From positions 87,111,968 to 87,175,967 of the forward strand of contig CM024761.1 of the NCBI GenBank assembly GCA_014218235.1: a stretch of DNA of 64,000 nucleotides. The letters are read 5' to 3'. This stretch comes from Colocasia esculenta. Taxonomy: Eukaryota > Streptophyta > Magnoliopsida > Alismatales > Araceae. Below the pieces are notes generated by a model that saw nothing but the letters and a program-made list of their open reading frames with translations, was not told the origin of the DNA and did not search any database. This document shows positions 20,215 to 31,200 of this stretch, piece by piece (position 1 is the stretch's first letter; every line of letters begins with the position of its first letter). A program made the position numbers and the translations under genes.

Positions 20215-21345
20215 ACTACAGCCGAGAGACAGGTTTTGGTCTTTACCATTTCCACTTCTTGTATTGTACCTGTGGCATCTGTGCTAGTCCTCTAGTACGG
20301 TCCTACACTAGTCGTTCGCCTGGTGCTTGGCACTTGAGGGCTTGTCCCGTGTGAGAGGTTGTTACCGTTGCCTGGGACCCCCGTCCTCGGGAGCCTGTTG
20401 AGGGAGTACTCTGGGCTACGAGCGTGCTCGAGTTGGCAGCCTAGCAGGCAGACTCTGGAGCTGAGGAGAAAATGATGGTTAGGACAATGGCGTTGTGTCG
20501 TTTGCAGAGCTCTCGTGGTTGGTCTGGGATGTCGAGGACGGTTAGGAGTTCTACCCGGCGCAGGCCAGCCAGTCCTGTTTCTCACTGCCTCGCTCCTTGT
20601 GGCCCCAGAACCACTTGGAGAGGCCAAGCGTGGGACCGTAGTCTGTCAAGACTACGGAAGTTACTATTGTGCACTTTGTGTCCTACCTCTCTCTGACGAG
20701 ACGTGAGGGTCAGGACTTGGGTCGAGGGTAAGACGTCGATGGGCGCACCTGACCTTTGACTAGTGGTAGTGCTTCCCGTAGCTAGTGTTTCTGGTCCAAG
20801 CGGAGTCCCCTCTGTCTGTGTTTTCTAGCCTTGTGGTGGTCACAACGAGCAATCGTACGGAGTTTCCGACCATGTTGTGTTCCCGTACCACGTTAGTTGT
20901 AGCTTCGCTTCCGCAATTCCGCTTGTAGGTAGAGGATATAAACTGTTGTCATTTATTTTTTATATATTCTTCTACCTGTTAGAGCTAGTAGGAGATTGGT
21001 AGTCCCTACTGAGCTTCTGTTGTGAAGCTCATCCCTCCTTCTTCCCAGGTGAGACTTCTCAGCAGCGGCAGGGCGCGCACCGGGCAGAGGAGATGGGGCG
21101 GTAGGTGAGGACCCCGTAGCTAGCAGTGGTTCCCCTTTCTCAGTGTACGTCACCCTCGGGGTATACCCCTAAGGGATCTATTTTTCCCCTGCCTCTTACT
21201 TGTACTAGCGTGCGTGCGTTGGGACTGTGAGCGGTACGCAGCGGTCTCGCTCTCTTTTCTTTTCCGCTTGTACACTTCTAGTTTAGCAGTTGATGTTTAC
21301 TTCCGTTACATATCCTGTTAGATATATATTATAGCCCTTCCAAGA

Positions 21346-22032
21346 AATATATATTATAGCCCTTCTTTGCCTTGCTTATTTGTAATCCAAGAAAATAGTA
21401 GAGCTCTCCCATCATACTCATTTCAAACTCTCCCTGCATGAGCTTCTCAAAGTACTTGAACAGAGATTCATCAATAGATCCAAATATAATATCATCTACA
21501 TAAATGTGCACAAGTATATGTTCTTGGTTTTTGAGTTAATGAACAATGTGCTATCTACATGTCCTCTGATAAATCCATGGTTTAATCAGAATGCACTAAG
21601 CCTTTCATACCATGCTCTATGTGTTTGTTTTAAACCGTATAATGCCTTATGCAATTTGAAAACATGATTTGGAAAATTTAAATCATCAGAACCAGGAGGC
21701 TGTTCTACATAAACTTCCTCCTTTATAGATCCATTTAAAAATACAGACTTAACATCCATTTGAAGAAGCTTTAAATCTAATGCACATGCATAAGCAAGTA
21801 ACATTCTAATAGCCTCTAGTCTAGCCACTGGTGCATAGGTTTCATCGAAAGCTATGCCTTCCTCCTGGAAGTAGCCTTGAGCAACCAGTCTGGCCTTATT
21901 TCTAGTGATAACACCAGCTTCATCCAATTTGTTTCTGAACACCCATTTGGTGCCAATCACAGGATGATCTGATGGTCTCGGAATAAGGGACCAAACCTGA
22001 TTTCTCCTAAACTGATCAAGTTCATCTTGCAT
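21346..22032 (-). pseudogene. Element F reverse transcriptase, truncated
   Basis: 22032 to 21586 encodes QFRRNQVWSLIPRPSD, IGTKWVFRNKLDEAG, ARLVAQGYFQEEG, APVARLEAIR, MDVKSVFLNG and LYGLKQTHRAWYERLSAF. After a frame break, 21511 to 21346 encodes the catalytic YVDDIIFGS box and MSMMGELYYFLGLQI. The gene then runs into the element B LTR. It would copy element RNA to DNA; it lacks its C-terminus and is frameshifted. Confidence 0.9.
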
Positions 22033-22040
22033 GGCTAAAT

Positions 22041-22442
22041 CTAGGATTCATTAGACAGTGCTTCATTGACTATCTTTGGCTCTATTTGAGATACAAAATC
22101 TAAGTAATCACAAGGAATAACATTACCTCTTGTTCTCACCCCAACTATTGGATCTCCAATGATGTTGTCCTTTGGGTGATCCTTCCTGTATCTCCATTCC
22201 TTTAGAAGATCATCATGTATAATTTCATTTTGTTGTAGTTCTTCCAAGGGTGGATCTTCATTATCCTTGATAGATGTAACTTTCAGTTTCTTGGATAGAT
22301 TTTTTACATTTTCATCATCACTGTCTACTTCCTTTCTCAAGGAAGGGTTAGTTTCATCAAAGATAACATGAACAGTTTGTTCAATTAATAAAGTGCTTTT
22401 ATTAAAAACTCTATAGCCTTTGGGTTTAGAAGTGTACCCCAT
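22041..22442 (-). pseudogene. Element F integrase C-terminus / linker to RT
   Basis: Begins MGYTSKPKGYRVFNKSTLLIEQTVHVIFDE, the usual end of a copia integrase, and continues into an acidic linker with DHPKDNIIGDPIVGVRTRG, the segment before RT in SIRE-type elements. Open over 133 codons but separated from both neighbours by stops. Confidence 0.8.
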
Positions 22443-22487
22443 GAAGATTCCTTCATCAGATTTGGAATCCAGCTTACCTAAGTCTTT

Positions 22488-23366
22488 CTAGCCATTGTTG
22501 TGAATGAAGCATGGACAACCGAATGTTCTGAGATGGCTGATCTTGGGCTTTCTTTGCTTATACAGTTCATAAGCAGTCTTCTTCAGGATTGGCCTGATCA
22601 TGACCCTATTTATAATGTAGCACGCTGTATTTATAGCTTCTGCCCAAAAATATCTAGGTAGGTTGTATTCTGATAGCATGGTCCTAGCCATATTCAACAA
22701 TGTTCTATTCTTCCTCTCAACTACTCCATTTTGCTGAGGTGTCTTTGGAGCTGAGAAGTTGTGCTATATACCTTGATCATCACAAAATTCTATAAATTTG
22801 TCATTTTGGAATTCTCCTCCATGATCTGAGTGAATACTTATTATGTTGAACTTCTTATCCTTTTGAACTATCTTACTAAACTTCACAAAACTTTCGAATG
22901 TGTCATCTTTGTGTTCTAGGAAAGATACCCATGTAAATCTTGAATAATCATCAACTATTACAAATCCAAAATTCTTTCCTCCCAGGCTAGTTGTTCTCAT
23001 TGGTCCAAACAAATCCATGTGTAGCAATGCTAGTGGTTTGGAGGTAGTGACCATTGTCTTTGATTTGAAGGAGGTTTTTGCATGGTTCCCTTTTGCACAT
23101 AGTCCACAGATGCTATCCAATCTTGCATTTATTTTCGGCAGTCCTTCCACTAGATCATGTTTGATAAGCTTTATTATTCCATCCAAGCTGTAGTGACCTA
23201 ACCTTCTATGCCATAATTCTATATTTTGATCTTTACTTGCTGCTAGACAAATGTCTTGATCCTTCAGTTCTTCCAGATGTAGTACATACAGATTCTTTTC
23301 TCTGTTGGCTTCGAACACAATTACACCATCCTTCATAATAAGGCACTTTGACTCCTGAAATTTCAT
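22488..23366 (-). pseudogene. Element F integrase, one internal stop
   Basis: 23366 to 22764 encodes the GAG-pre-integrase zinc region (LWHRRLGHYSLDGIIKL, CGLCAKGNHAKTSF) and catalytic core: LLHMDLFGPMRT (first D), VDDYSRFTWV and SIHSDHGGEF (second D). A stop lies after CDDQGI (near 22764). 22700 to 22488 continues with MARTMLSEYNLPRYFWAEA and FGCPCFIHN. The segment in between should hold the catalytic E (ERKNRT-like) but is in broken frame. Confidence 0.85.
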
Positions 23367-23399
23367 TTGATGACCTTTATCACACAGCTGGCTAATGCT

Positions 23400-23610
23400 T
23401 ATGAGATTGTGCTTGAGTCCTTTGACTCACAGGACATCTTCTATGATGGTTCTGTCTTGACTTCCAATGGATCCACAACCTATTACTAATCCTTTTCCAT
23501 TATCTCCATAGGTTACTGTCCCTTCTTCTTCTTTGATGTGCGAGAACAATCTTCTGTTGCCAGTCATGTGCCTGAGCACCCGCTGTCCAGGCACCACTTT
23601 GATGTTCTAA
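23400..23610 (-). pseudogene. Element F aspartic protease, frameshifted
   Basis: The minus strand at 23587-23573 encodes DSGCS, the copia protease active site; a one-base shift follows and the next frame reads HMTGNRRLF, VTYGDNGKGLVIG and IIEDVL before a stop near 23430. Confidence 0.7.
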
Positions 23611-23619
23611 GGCTTTCCT

Positions 23620-24209
23620 GTGATAAATCACTAAGATTTAGGTATCCAAATTCTTTTGGATCCTTGCTGGTTAGTTTCCTCATTTTTTCTTTTAAGAAAC
23701 CACTTTAAGTGTTTAGTTGTACAAGTTATTTTAGCGTATCCTAATTATTGCAATGACTACAACATGATATATTATTTACTGTTTTAATTTGCTTGTATTT
23801 ACTGTTAGATTTATAGTCAGTATTTTGTTCGGCTACAAATTTTGGCGTTGGATAGATTTTAGGATGAATGATTGTTTCCTCATTGTCTGGGGGAATGTAT
23901 CCTAAACCATGCTTTTTCTTACCTGATCTTCTTTCTCCTTTTAATATTAGAGATGATTTGCCATTTGTGAATTTTCCAATTGTATTAGTTAGATATTCAT
24001 TGTCTTTTGTTAGTATGTCAATTTCCTTCTTAGCTTACTTATAGTTTCTAGTTTTCCAGGTTTGTTATCTCTTCATTTTAACTTTTAGATCTTCACATAA
24101 CAATTCATTTCTTCCTTTTAATTCAGAGATTTGTTTTTCTAGTTGCTCAGTTTCAGATTTTAAATCTGAGTTGGTGATCTTTAAGCATGCATAATTTTTC
24201 TTGGTGGTT
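23620..24209 (-). other. Element F gag-protease linker, no open frame
   Basis: Minus-strand sequence between gag and protease. AT-rich and Ser/Lys-codon-rich, with coiled-coil-like fragments in broken frames. It corresponds to the long, poorly conserved Gag C-terminus of SIRE elements. No domain is visible. Confidence 0.5.
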
Positions 24210-25401
24210 TTAATAGCTTACATACATCTTTATACTTACTGTACAATTCATTGAATGCATCTTTAGACTATCTGAATCTGATTCATTGCATGAAGTGAAG
24301 GATGAGTCAGAGGTTACCTTGTCTTCAATGCTCGCCATGAAAGCCAGGTTGGTCTTCTCTTCTTCTTCTTCCCTGGAGCTTGACTCACTGTCTGAGTCTC
24401 TTTCATTGTTCCATGCAGAAGCCATGGCTTTATTTTTGTATCTTTTAAACTTCTTTGAGTTGTCCTTCTTCTTGGACTCAGGTTTCTTCAATTTTGGACA
24501 ATCAGCTTTGATGTGTCCAGGCTTCTTGCACTCGTAGCATATAGGCTCAGACTTCTTGACTTCTTTTCCTTCTGATCTTTTGAAGTCTTTCCTTTCTTTA
24601 AGTATCTTCTTCCTGACAGGTACTTCTTCTTGGCTAGAATGCGTTGTAATCTTCTGGAAAGAAATGCTTCCTCATCTTCACTACTTGCATTGCTTTTATC
24701 ACTGTCTGATTCGCCATCAGATGTGTCTTCTGTGGCTTTGAGAGCATTGTTGTGCTTCTTTTTGCTGGAGGATTCTCCCAACCTTTCCATATTTATTTCA
24801 TGAGCCATTAAAGACCCAATGAGTTTCTCGAGTGACATTCTCCAAAGATCATTTGCTTCTTTTATGGTTGTTACCTTGGCAGTCCACGAGGCTGGTAGGG
24901 ATCTTAATATCTTTCTCACCATATCTCCTATATCATATGTTTTTCCAAGCCCAGCCAGACTGTTTGTGATGTCAGTGAATCTACTGTACATTTGAGTAAT
25001 TGACTCTCCAGATTGCATTTGAAATCTCTCGTATTGAGCTACCAGTATATATATTCTTGTTTCTTTACCTTATCAGTTCCTTCGTATGTGAGCCTTAGCT
25101 TTTTCCACATTTCCATGGCTGATTTACAGGTGAAAATTCTGTTGAACTCTTTCTTACTAAGAGCACAACACAGTATGATCTTTGCTTTGCTGTTTAGGGA
25201 TATCTTCTTCTTGTCTTCATCTGTCCATTTGTCTCTTTCATTGGTTACCAAGAGATCTCCTTCTTCAATGATTGACCATAGTTGGAAATTGAGATCTTGA
25301 AGGAAGAACTCCATCCGAGTCTTCCAATAGTTGTAGTCTTCACCATCAAATAGAGGAGGTCTGTTGACAGACTGACCTTCTGCATACCCTTGAGCTGTCA
25401 T
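24210..25401 (-). pseudogene. Element F gag, frameshifted
   Basis: 25401 to 25039 starts MTAQGYAEGQSVNRPPLF and holds the SIRE-type gag N-terminus with DYNYWKTRMEFFLQ and SAMEMWKKLRLTYEGTD. After a frameshift, 25018 to 24488 has SITQMYSRFTDITNSLAGLG, MVRKILRSLPASWTAKV and LIGSLMAHE (UBN2/copia gag). A CCHC knuckle, CYECKKPGHIKADC, lies at 24539-24498 in another frame. 24491 to 24210 is a Lys- and Glu/Ser-rich tail. Ends of the pieces overlap, so only small indels separate them. Confidence 0.85.
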
Positions 25402-25447
25402 TTATCTTTCCTCTAAGATCGTGAGATCTTCTTTCTTAAAGAGACTT

Positions 25448-25460
25448 GGCTCTGATACCA
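25448..25460 (-). other. Primer binding site of element F (tRNA-iMet)
   Basis: The minus strand reads TGGTATCAGAGCC, two bases after the LTR end ...GGGAACA. This fixes the element's orientation and the LTR boundary at 25463. Confidence 0.95.
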
Positions 25461-25462
25461 CT

Positions 25463-26530
25463 TGTTCCCTAGATAGCAAGTCCAGAGGGGGGGTGAATGG
25501 ATTGCTAAAAATCTTTTAGACAAATACCTATAAATAAAATGCTTGACAGAAAACGCTAAGTTGGACAGTTAGTGCGGAATAAAGACAAGTAAGCAATCAC
25601 ACAAAAACACAGAAAATTTTATCCTTGTTCAGACCTCCTATACCAAGGAGTCCTACGTCCAGTCCCCAAGTAACAACTTGGGTTTCCACTAAACAAGGGT
25701 ACAGTCCCCCTTATGGACACTTACACATCCAGCAACAGGTGGCCTTCTCTTCTCTACCAGAAGAGGAATTACACCACCTGATTCCACAGGTCTTCTCTTC
25801 ACACCCGAAGAGGAAAGCCTACAACAATCTTGTTAAAAGAGAAGGGCCCCAAGACCAAGCTTATAGACAATGCTTGATCTGAGGTGAAGTCTGAGAGACA
25901 CCAATAATCTTGAATGAACTCTCTCTCTCAGACCTAAGCTAGCTCTCCAGAGAAAAATGGAATGAACTCTGAGAGCTCAGAGCTATGAAAGGTTGGAGTG
26001 GATGAGCTTGCTCTTGTTTCTTTTCAGGAGACTATGGCTTCAAGCTTTTCGAAGACTCAAGAATTCAAAATGATCTCCCTATCTTGCATGGAGTCATCAG
26101 TCTTCTATTTATCTTCTGTGTATTATTTTGACCGTTGTAGTAGCCGTTCAGATGCTCGTTGTCTCACAGCTTCATGCACGTTAGAGAGACTAGTTGTAGG
26201 CATGGAGAGGTGAGCCTGCAACCATAGATGCATGGATTGATCCTTACACCTTCAGGGAAAGATCTTCTAAATCTTTTATCCTTCTAACAAGTTGACAGAT
26301 CCATCTTTGACGTGCTTTACTACAAGAAGCCCTGCATACGAAAAGTACTGATACCTAGACAACTTCTTTTTGTCTAAATTGTCAGTCAACGTTGGTAGTC
26401 GTGCAGTATGAAGATATGCCATGCAGGAAAGGTCATTTTAACATCACACATATTAAGACTCTATGTGACACATGAAGTAAGCAAGAATATTTCGAGTGGA
26501 AATATTATACTATCACAATAAATGATCAAG
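25463..26530 (-). repeat. 5' LTR of element F (right limit uncertain)
   Basis: In minus orientation the LTR ends ...CTATCTAGGGAACA. It contains the C-rich CCACCCCCCCTCTGG typical near the end of SIRE LTRs (plus strand about 25480-25500). No matching second LTR exists in the window, so the start is not fixed. Positions 26240-26740 hold nothing else I recognise. If the AATCG word arrays belong to it, as the GTCGAC array belongs to the LTR of SIRE element E, it extends to about 28.0 kb. Confidence 0.7.
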
Positions 26531-26754
26531 TACACCATGATGCGCGGAAAGAATCTTGAAATTCACCAAGTCTTAAGCATATGCATGACAACAAGAAGAT
26601 AGAGCAATACTTTACAAGAGCTATACATAGAGCATTTTGTATGATATTGGTATAATCATGTGAGAATGTAATCCATGTTGAAACCAAGTTGATCTGAATA
26701 TAGTCCATGTATAAATATAATGAAATCAATGTTCTGTACAAAGTTATTACTTAA

Positions 26755-26895
26755 ACAGAAATCGATGAGCAAATGAAATCGTTGTTTTACTGAAATCAAT
26801 CATTAAGTTGTTATTTGAACGAAATTGATCATGAAATCATTGTTTCAATACTGAAATTGTTGTGAGACTGAAATCGTTGTTCAAGTGAGGACAAA
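26755..26895 (+). repeat. Irregular AATCGATG/AATCGTTG words
   Basis: GAAATCGATG, GAAATCGTTG and deaminated variants (GAAATCATTG, GAAATTGTTG, GAAATCAATC) recur at irregular distances before the regular arrays begin. It looks like the dispersed precursor of the adjacent tandem repeats. Confidence 0.7.
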
Positions 26896-27345
26896 TCATT
26901 GTTTGCGACCAAATCTTTGTTTGTGATCAAATCGTTGTTTAAATATAAGCGAATCATTGTTTTCGATCAAATTGTTGTTTAAGTATAAGCGAATCGTTGT
27001 TTAAGTGTAAGCGAATCGTTGTTTTCGATCAAATCGTTGTTTAAGTATAAGCGAATCGTTATTTTCGATCAAATCATTGTTTAAGTATAAGTGAATCGTT
27101 GTTTATGACCAAATCATTGTTTAAGTACGGCGAATCGTTGTTTTCGATCAAATCGTTGTTTAAGTATAAGCGAATCGTTGTTTACGACCAAATCGTTGTT
27201 TAAGTACAGGCGAATCGTTGTTTTTGATCAAATCATTGTTTAAGTATAAGCGAATCGTTGTTTACGATCAAATTGTTGTTTAAGTACAGGCGAATCGTTG
27301 TTTTCGATCAAATCGTTGTTTAAGTACAAGCGAATCGTTGTTTCA
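26896..27345 (+). repeat. Tandem repeat, 40-bp unit (~11 copies)
   Basis: The unit contains AAATCGTTGTTTAAGTATAA followed by GCGAATCGTTGTTTTCGATC or close variants. Two AATCG words per unit stand 22 and 18 bp apart. Variation is mostly C-to-T or G-to-A at CpG. No spacers of constant length with unique sequence, so this is not CRISPR-like. Confidence 0.9.
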
Positions 27346-27870
27346 CTTATGAAATCGTTGTAGCGATGGAAATCGATGTTTCACTTATGAAATCGTTGTA
27401 GCGATGGAAATTAATGTTTCAATTATGAAATCGTTATAGTGGTGGAAATCGATGTTTCACTTATGAAATCGTTGTAGCGATGGAAATCGATGTTTTACTT
27501 ATGAAATCGTTATAGCGATGGAAATCGATGTTTCACTTATGAAATTGTTGTAGCGATGGAAATCGATGTTTTACTTATGAAATCGTTATAGCGATGGAAA
27601 TCGATGTTTCACTTATGAAATCGTTGTAGCGATGGAAATCCATGTTTCACTTATGAAATCGTTATAGTGATGGAAATCGATGTTTCACTTATGAAATCAT
27701 TGTAGCGATGGAAATCGATGTTTCACTTATGAAATTGTTATAGCGATGGAAATCGACGTTTCACTTATGAAATCGTTGTAGCGATGGAAATCAATGTTTT
27801 ACTTATGAAATCGTTGTAGCGATAGAAATTGATGTTATGAAATCGTTATAGTGATGGAAATCGATGTTTC
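27346..27870 (+). repeat. Tandem repeat, 38-bp unit (~14 copies)
   Basis: The unit contains GAAATCGTTGTAGCGATGG and AAATCGATGTTTCACTTAT. Within a unit the AAATCG words are 18 bp apart and 20 bp to the next unit. It abuts the 40-bp array and shares the AAATCGTTG word, so one probably derived from the other or from a common dispersed precursor. Confidence 0.9.
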
Positions 27871-27879
27871 ACTTATTTT

Positions 27880-28080
27880 AAAGGGAGTCGATGTGTACTT
27901 AGAAGAAATACATGCTCTGAACTTGAAGTAATAGTGAGTGAGGATTACTTACATATTTTGCTTGACTTATTTCCTGTGGATGAACTTCACAAAAGGTTGT
28001 TAGAAAATATTTATTAAGGTTTTTTTAATCACCAAAAAATTGCATATAATAAATAAAATTATATGGAGATGGACTGATCA
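27880..28080 (+). other. Unassigned AT-rich segment
   Basis: About 200 bp between the tandem arrays and the chromodomain tail of element C. It should contain the boundary between F and C. No ORF or motif is visible. Confidence 0.4.
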
Positions 28081-28263
28081 TCAGAGAAACCGATCAAGCT
28101 ATTCGATCGGAAACTAGAACGACTCAGGAATCGTACCACACCTATGGTGAAGGTGCAATCGAGTCGAGAAGGAGTTACCAATGCTACTTGGGAATCAGAG
28201 AAAAGAATGAAGAAAAACCAGCCGGAATTATTCTTAGGTATGATGCTATATCATCATGAATAA
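28081..28263 (+). pseudogene. Element C integrase chromodomain-like tail
   Basis: Reads SEKPIKLFDRKLERLRNRT, PMVKVQSSREGVTNATWESE and KRMKKNQPELF to a TAA at 28261. This is the C-terminal tail of chromoviral gypsy integrases (P-x-x-I-L-D-R, ATWE, LF). Read-through upstream meets a stop at once. It shows that C was a plus-strand chromovirus. Confidence 0.85.
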
Positions 28264-28284
28264 ATTTGGGCACCAAATTTTCTT

Positions 28285-28297
28285 AAGTGGGGGAGGA
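28285..28297 (+). other. Polypurine tract of element C
   Basis: AAGTGGGGGAGGA directly before the LTR start TGTAACGCCCCG. Confidence 0.9.
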
Positions 28298-31200
28298 TGT
28301 AACGCCCCGAAAATTTAAATGATTTAAAAAATAGGAAAATAGCAATAAATAAAAATGGTGAATAGAAATAAAATAAAAGTCATGGTTAAACTCCCAAAGA
28401 AAGGAATCAACTATTTAAAATATATTGGGCCAAGACAACTCTACATGGGCCAAAGAACAAAGCCCAAAGACATTAAACCCCAAAATTCGTAACCATAATT
28501 ATGCAAAAATAGTAAAGGGTAAATTAGGACTAAAACAAAGGTAATTAGCCATGTTGGGCAACCCAATTCGTACTCAGCCATGTTAGAAGCTTTCCTAATG
28601 TCATTCCTACTTCAATTGGGTGAAGAATCCCCAAAACAAGGAAGGGGCCAAGCCAAAACCGCAACCCTCTTTCCTAGTCTCTTTAGAACTTGAAATTAAC
28701 CCTAATCATATAAATAATCGTCATGAGACTAGTTGGGAAGTTTTACCATTGAGTTGGGGTCGTGTCGAGGCAAGCTTGGGCACCAGGAGGAGAGGAGATC
28801 AGCCAAGAACCGGAGCTTCTTCCCCAACTCCTCTCTGCTACAACCTGTGCTTTCACCCATCTTATAACTACACAAAGGTAGGTGATCTCGGGCTTAAAGT
28901 AAACATTGCACATACCAATGGAAAGAGCATCGAGTCTAGTTTCATTTGCATACATTTTCCCCAACTTTCATGAACCATGTGAGTCGTATTAAGCATTTTC
29001 CAAGAGTCGTGCAAAGTTAGGGCTTTGTGTGTTCTTACTATTTTTCACGCAAACCAAGGCCAAATTGGGTCAAACCAAAACCGTGGTTCTATTCTACGTC
29101 TTGTCCTCGACACTTTTCATGTTCAGAGTTTTGTCTAAAGATCGATAGATTTCGAGTTATAATTCTTTCATGAAGGGTATAGCAATTTCTTTTCTGGATT
29201 TCAGGCAAGATCCATGAACGCGACGACACCAGACGTCGCATTTCTTAGTGCATGAACGCGACGTACATGTACGTCATGATTCAGGTGAAGGTGACAGATC
29301 ATTCCGTCACATTTTTAGGTTGACCAGTCAACCCTGACATGTTAAACTATGCGCCGCATGGGTTTCAGCGCCTCTCTGCCGTCACGATTTGGACTTTTTC
29401 CCGCCCAAGATTTTTGCAGTTTTTATATTCAGATTTTGAAATAAATTTTTGAACGCGACAGGTAGAACCGTCGCGATTCAAACATCATCGCGACATGTCG
29501 ATCTGTCGCGACAGATGGGACCGTCGTGTTCCTGATTCGACAATCGATCTGACAATCGATTCCTGTCTGAAAAGGCGACGATCTATCTCGTCACGATTTG
29601 AACGCGATAGGTAGGTCCGTCGTGATTTAGAAACTTTATACAGAGTCTTGTTTTGACCGTGTACGGCTCTTTGAATTGCGACGACTGAATCCATCGTGAT
29701 TTAAAGGCCAACCCAAGACTGTTTTATTGAGTTGTACAGTTAACCATATGCATGTCCTATTGTTATATCATGTCATGTACCTATTCAACGGCCTAAAAAT
29801 GATCAACCAACATGAAAGTCATAAGAATATCAACATCTATTCTAAGTGTTCTAATTGATTGTTTGACTCCATCTACATGTGATTGATATGAGCTAAAATC
29901 TGCCTTGTCATAATTGAAAAGTGATTATATGCTAAAAGTACAGTAACCATGTGATAGATTGAATTGCATACATGTCATGCTTGATTGTTATAAGCTTTCC
30001 GTCTTGTTTTAAACCGATGGATTGTGGATTGAGACACGTTCTACACGACACATTACACATATAGGAAGCCCTCTCTTGGGGATTTGGAAACTCTCGGCCG
30101 GTCATTCTGTATCGGCAGACTAGTGACCTTTTCTCCAAGACCTCTGTAAATCTCTATACTCCGTGGATTCCCTCATGGAGACCGAGTTGGTTGTACCAAT
30201 GAAGTACCCGAAAGATAGAATACACTTCTCTTATTATCATCTTCTCGTGAGAGTGATTTGACATTGAAACTAAGCCATTAAGTGTAAAGATTGAACTAAT
30301 GTAATTAAGCCGTTATGTTGCCGAAATTTACTCAGGATCATGTCATTTACCTTGTTCTCTATAATCATTGACATGATATTTAGTACAAACTATTCATTGA
30401 TTGGAATTCATATTGGCCATAAATGAATGAATGGAATTACCAGAATTTATTGGAACTTCGGTTCACAACCATGCCTGTGCAAATAGGGCCCAGTCTGGTC
30501 CTGGGAGGAGCACCCGAAATACCTATAACGTAAGAGTATATGATTCATTGAGGTGTCTAGAAATCACCTAATTGAATGCAAGATTGATCTGGGTAATTTC
30601 CAAATTGTTATTGAATAATTGATTGATTGATTAACAATTGGACTATTATATGTGAATGGCCAAATCTACTGTACATGTCATCGTTATTGAATCTAATTGT
30701 CCATTGGAATTCTTTGGAATTCAACTTGAGATATCTATTGAACATGCTACATTGTTATTGAATCTCTTCCATTGATAAATGATCGTACTATTATCCATCC
30801 CATTGTTAATCGTTTCGTTCTACATGAGCACTGTCATGGAATTTGTCATTGAACCATCCTCGTACATGTTATAACTTAGATTTGTCACTATCGTTATTGT
30901 CATTGCATGATAGCATCTTACCTGTTAAATTGTTAATTCACGTAAAGCATACCCGCACCATGAGATGTAAATCCTACTGGGCGCTAGTGCGCTCACACCT
31001 ATTCTTCTTAATATTTTCAGGTAATGATTATGAAGAAGTGGAGAATGATGGGACCGGGGAAGAGTGATGAGCTTCTCAAATGTATCCGTCTACCTAGCTT
31101 GTCAGCCAAGAAGATTAGATTCAAAGAGTTTGTAATAGATAAGTTTATTTCCTTTAATGTCATATGTACTTTGAGATACAATATTGGGTCCTATGTTTGG

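Larger units (their letters stand above)
11848..21340 (+). mobile_element. Ty3/gypsy element B, both LTRs present, decayed
   Basis: 5' LTR (about 11848-14050), primer site (14052), gag, protease remnant, RT, RNase H, integrase with chromodomain-like tail, polypurine tract (19135-19147) and 3' LTR (19148-~21340). Pol order protease-RT-RNaseH-integrase and the tail place it with chromoviral gypsy elements, near Tekay/del. The 5' LTR lacks about 90 bp at its start and the 3' LTR lacks about 100 bp at its end; no target duplication survives. Many stops and frameshifts make it non-autonomous. Confidence 0.9.
19148..21340 (+). repeat. 3' LTR of element B, end missing
   Basis: Begins TGTAAGACCCGG after the polypurine tract and aligns to the 5' LTR throughout, with substitutions and module-sized indels in the GTCGCGAC arrays. 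It breaks off at AGATATATATTATAG near 21335; the last ~100 bp of the LTR (present at 13950-14050) are gone and minus-strand copia F follows. A 19-bp direct repeat straddles the junction (21322-21340 and 21347-21365). Confidence 0.9.
21341..26530 (-). mobile_element. SIRE/Maximus-like copia element F, 3' truncated
   Basis: Minus-strand copia element: LTR (from 25463 rightwards), primer site (25448-25460), gag, zinc knuckle, protease, integrase and RT, truncated in RT at the junction with element B. RNase H, any env-like ORF and the other LTR are missing. Gag (NRPPLFDGEDYNYWKTRM) and integrase motifs are those of the SIRE/Maximus branch. The right limit is uncertain: the LTR may run through the tandem arrays to about 28.0 kb. 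Confidence 0.85.

Noticed and set aside
26896..27870. Regular short repeats resembling a CRISPR array
   Set aside because: The unit repeats along its whole 38-40 bp with no unique spacers, in plant DNA without cas genes. It is a tandem satellite-like repeat.
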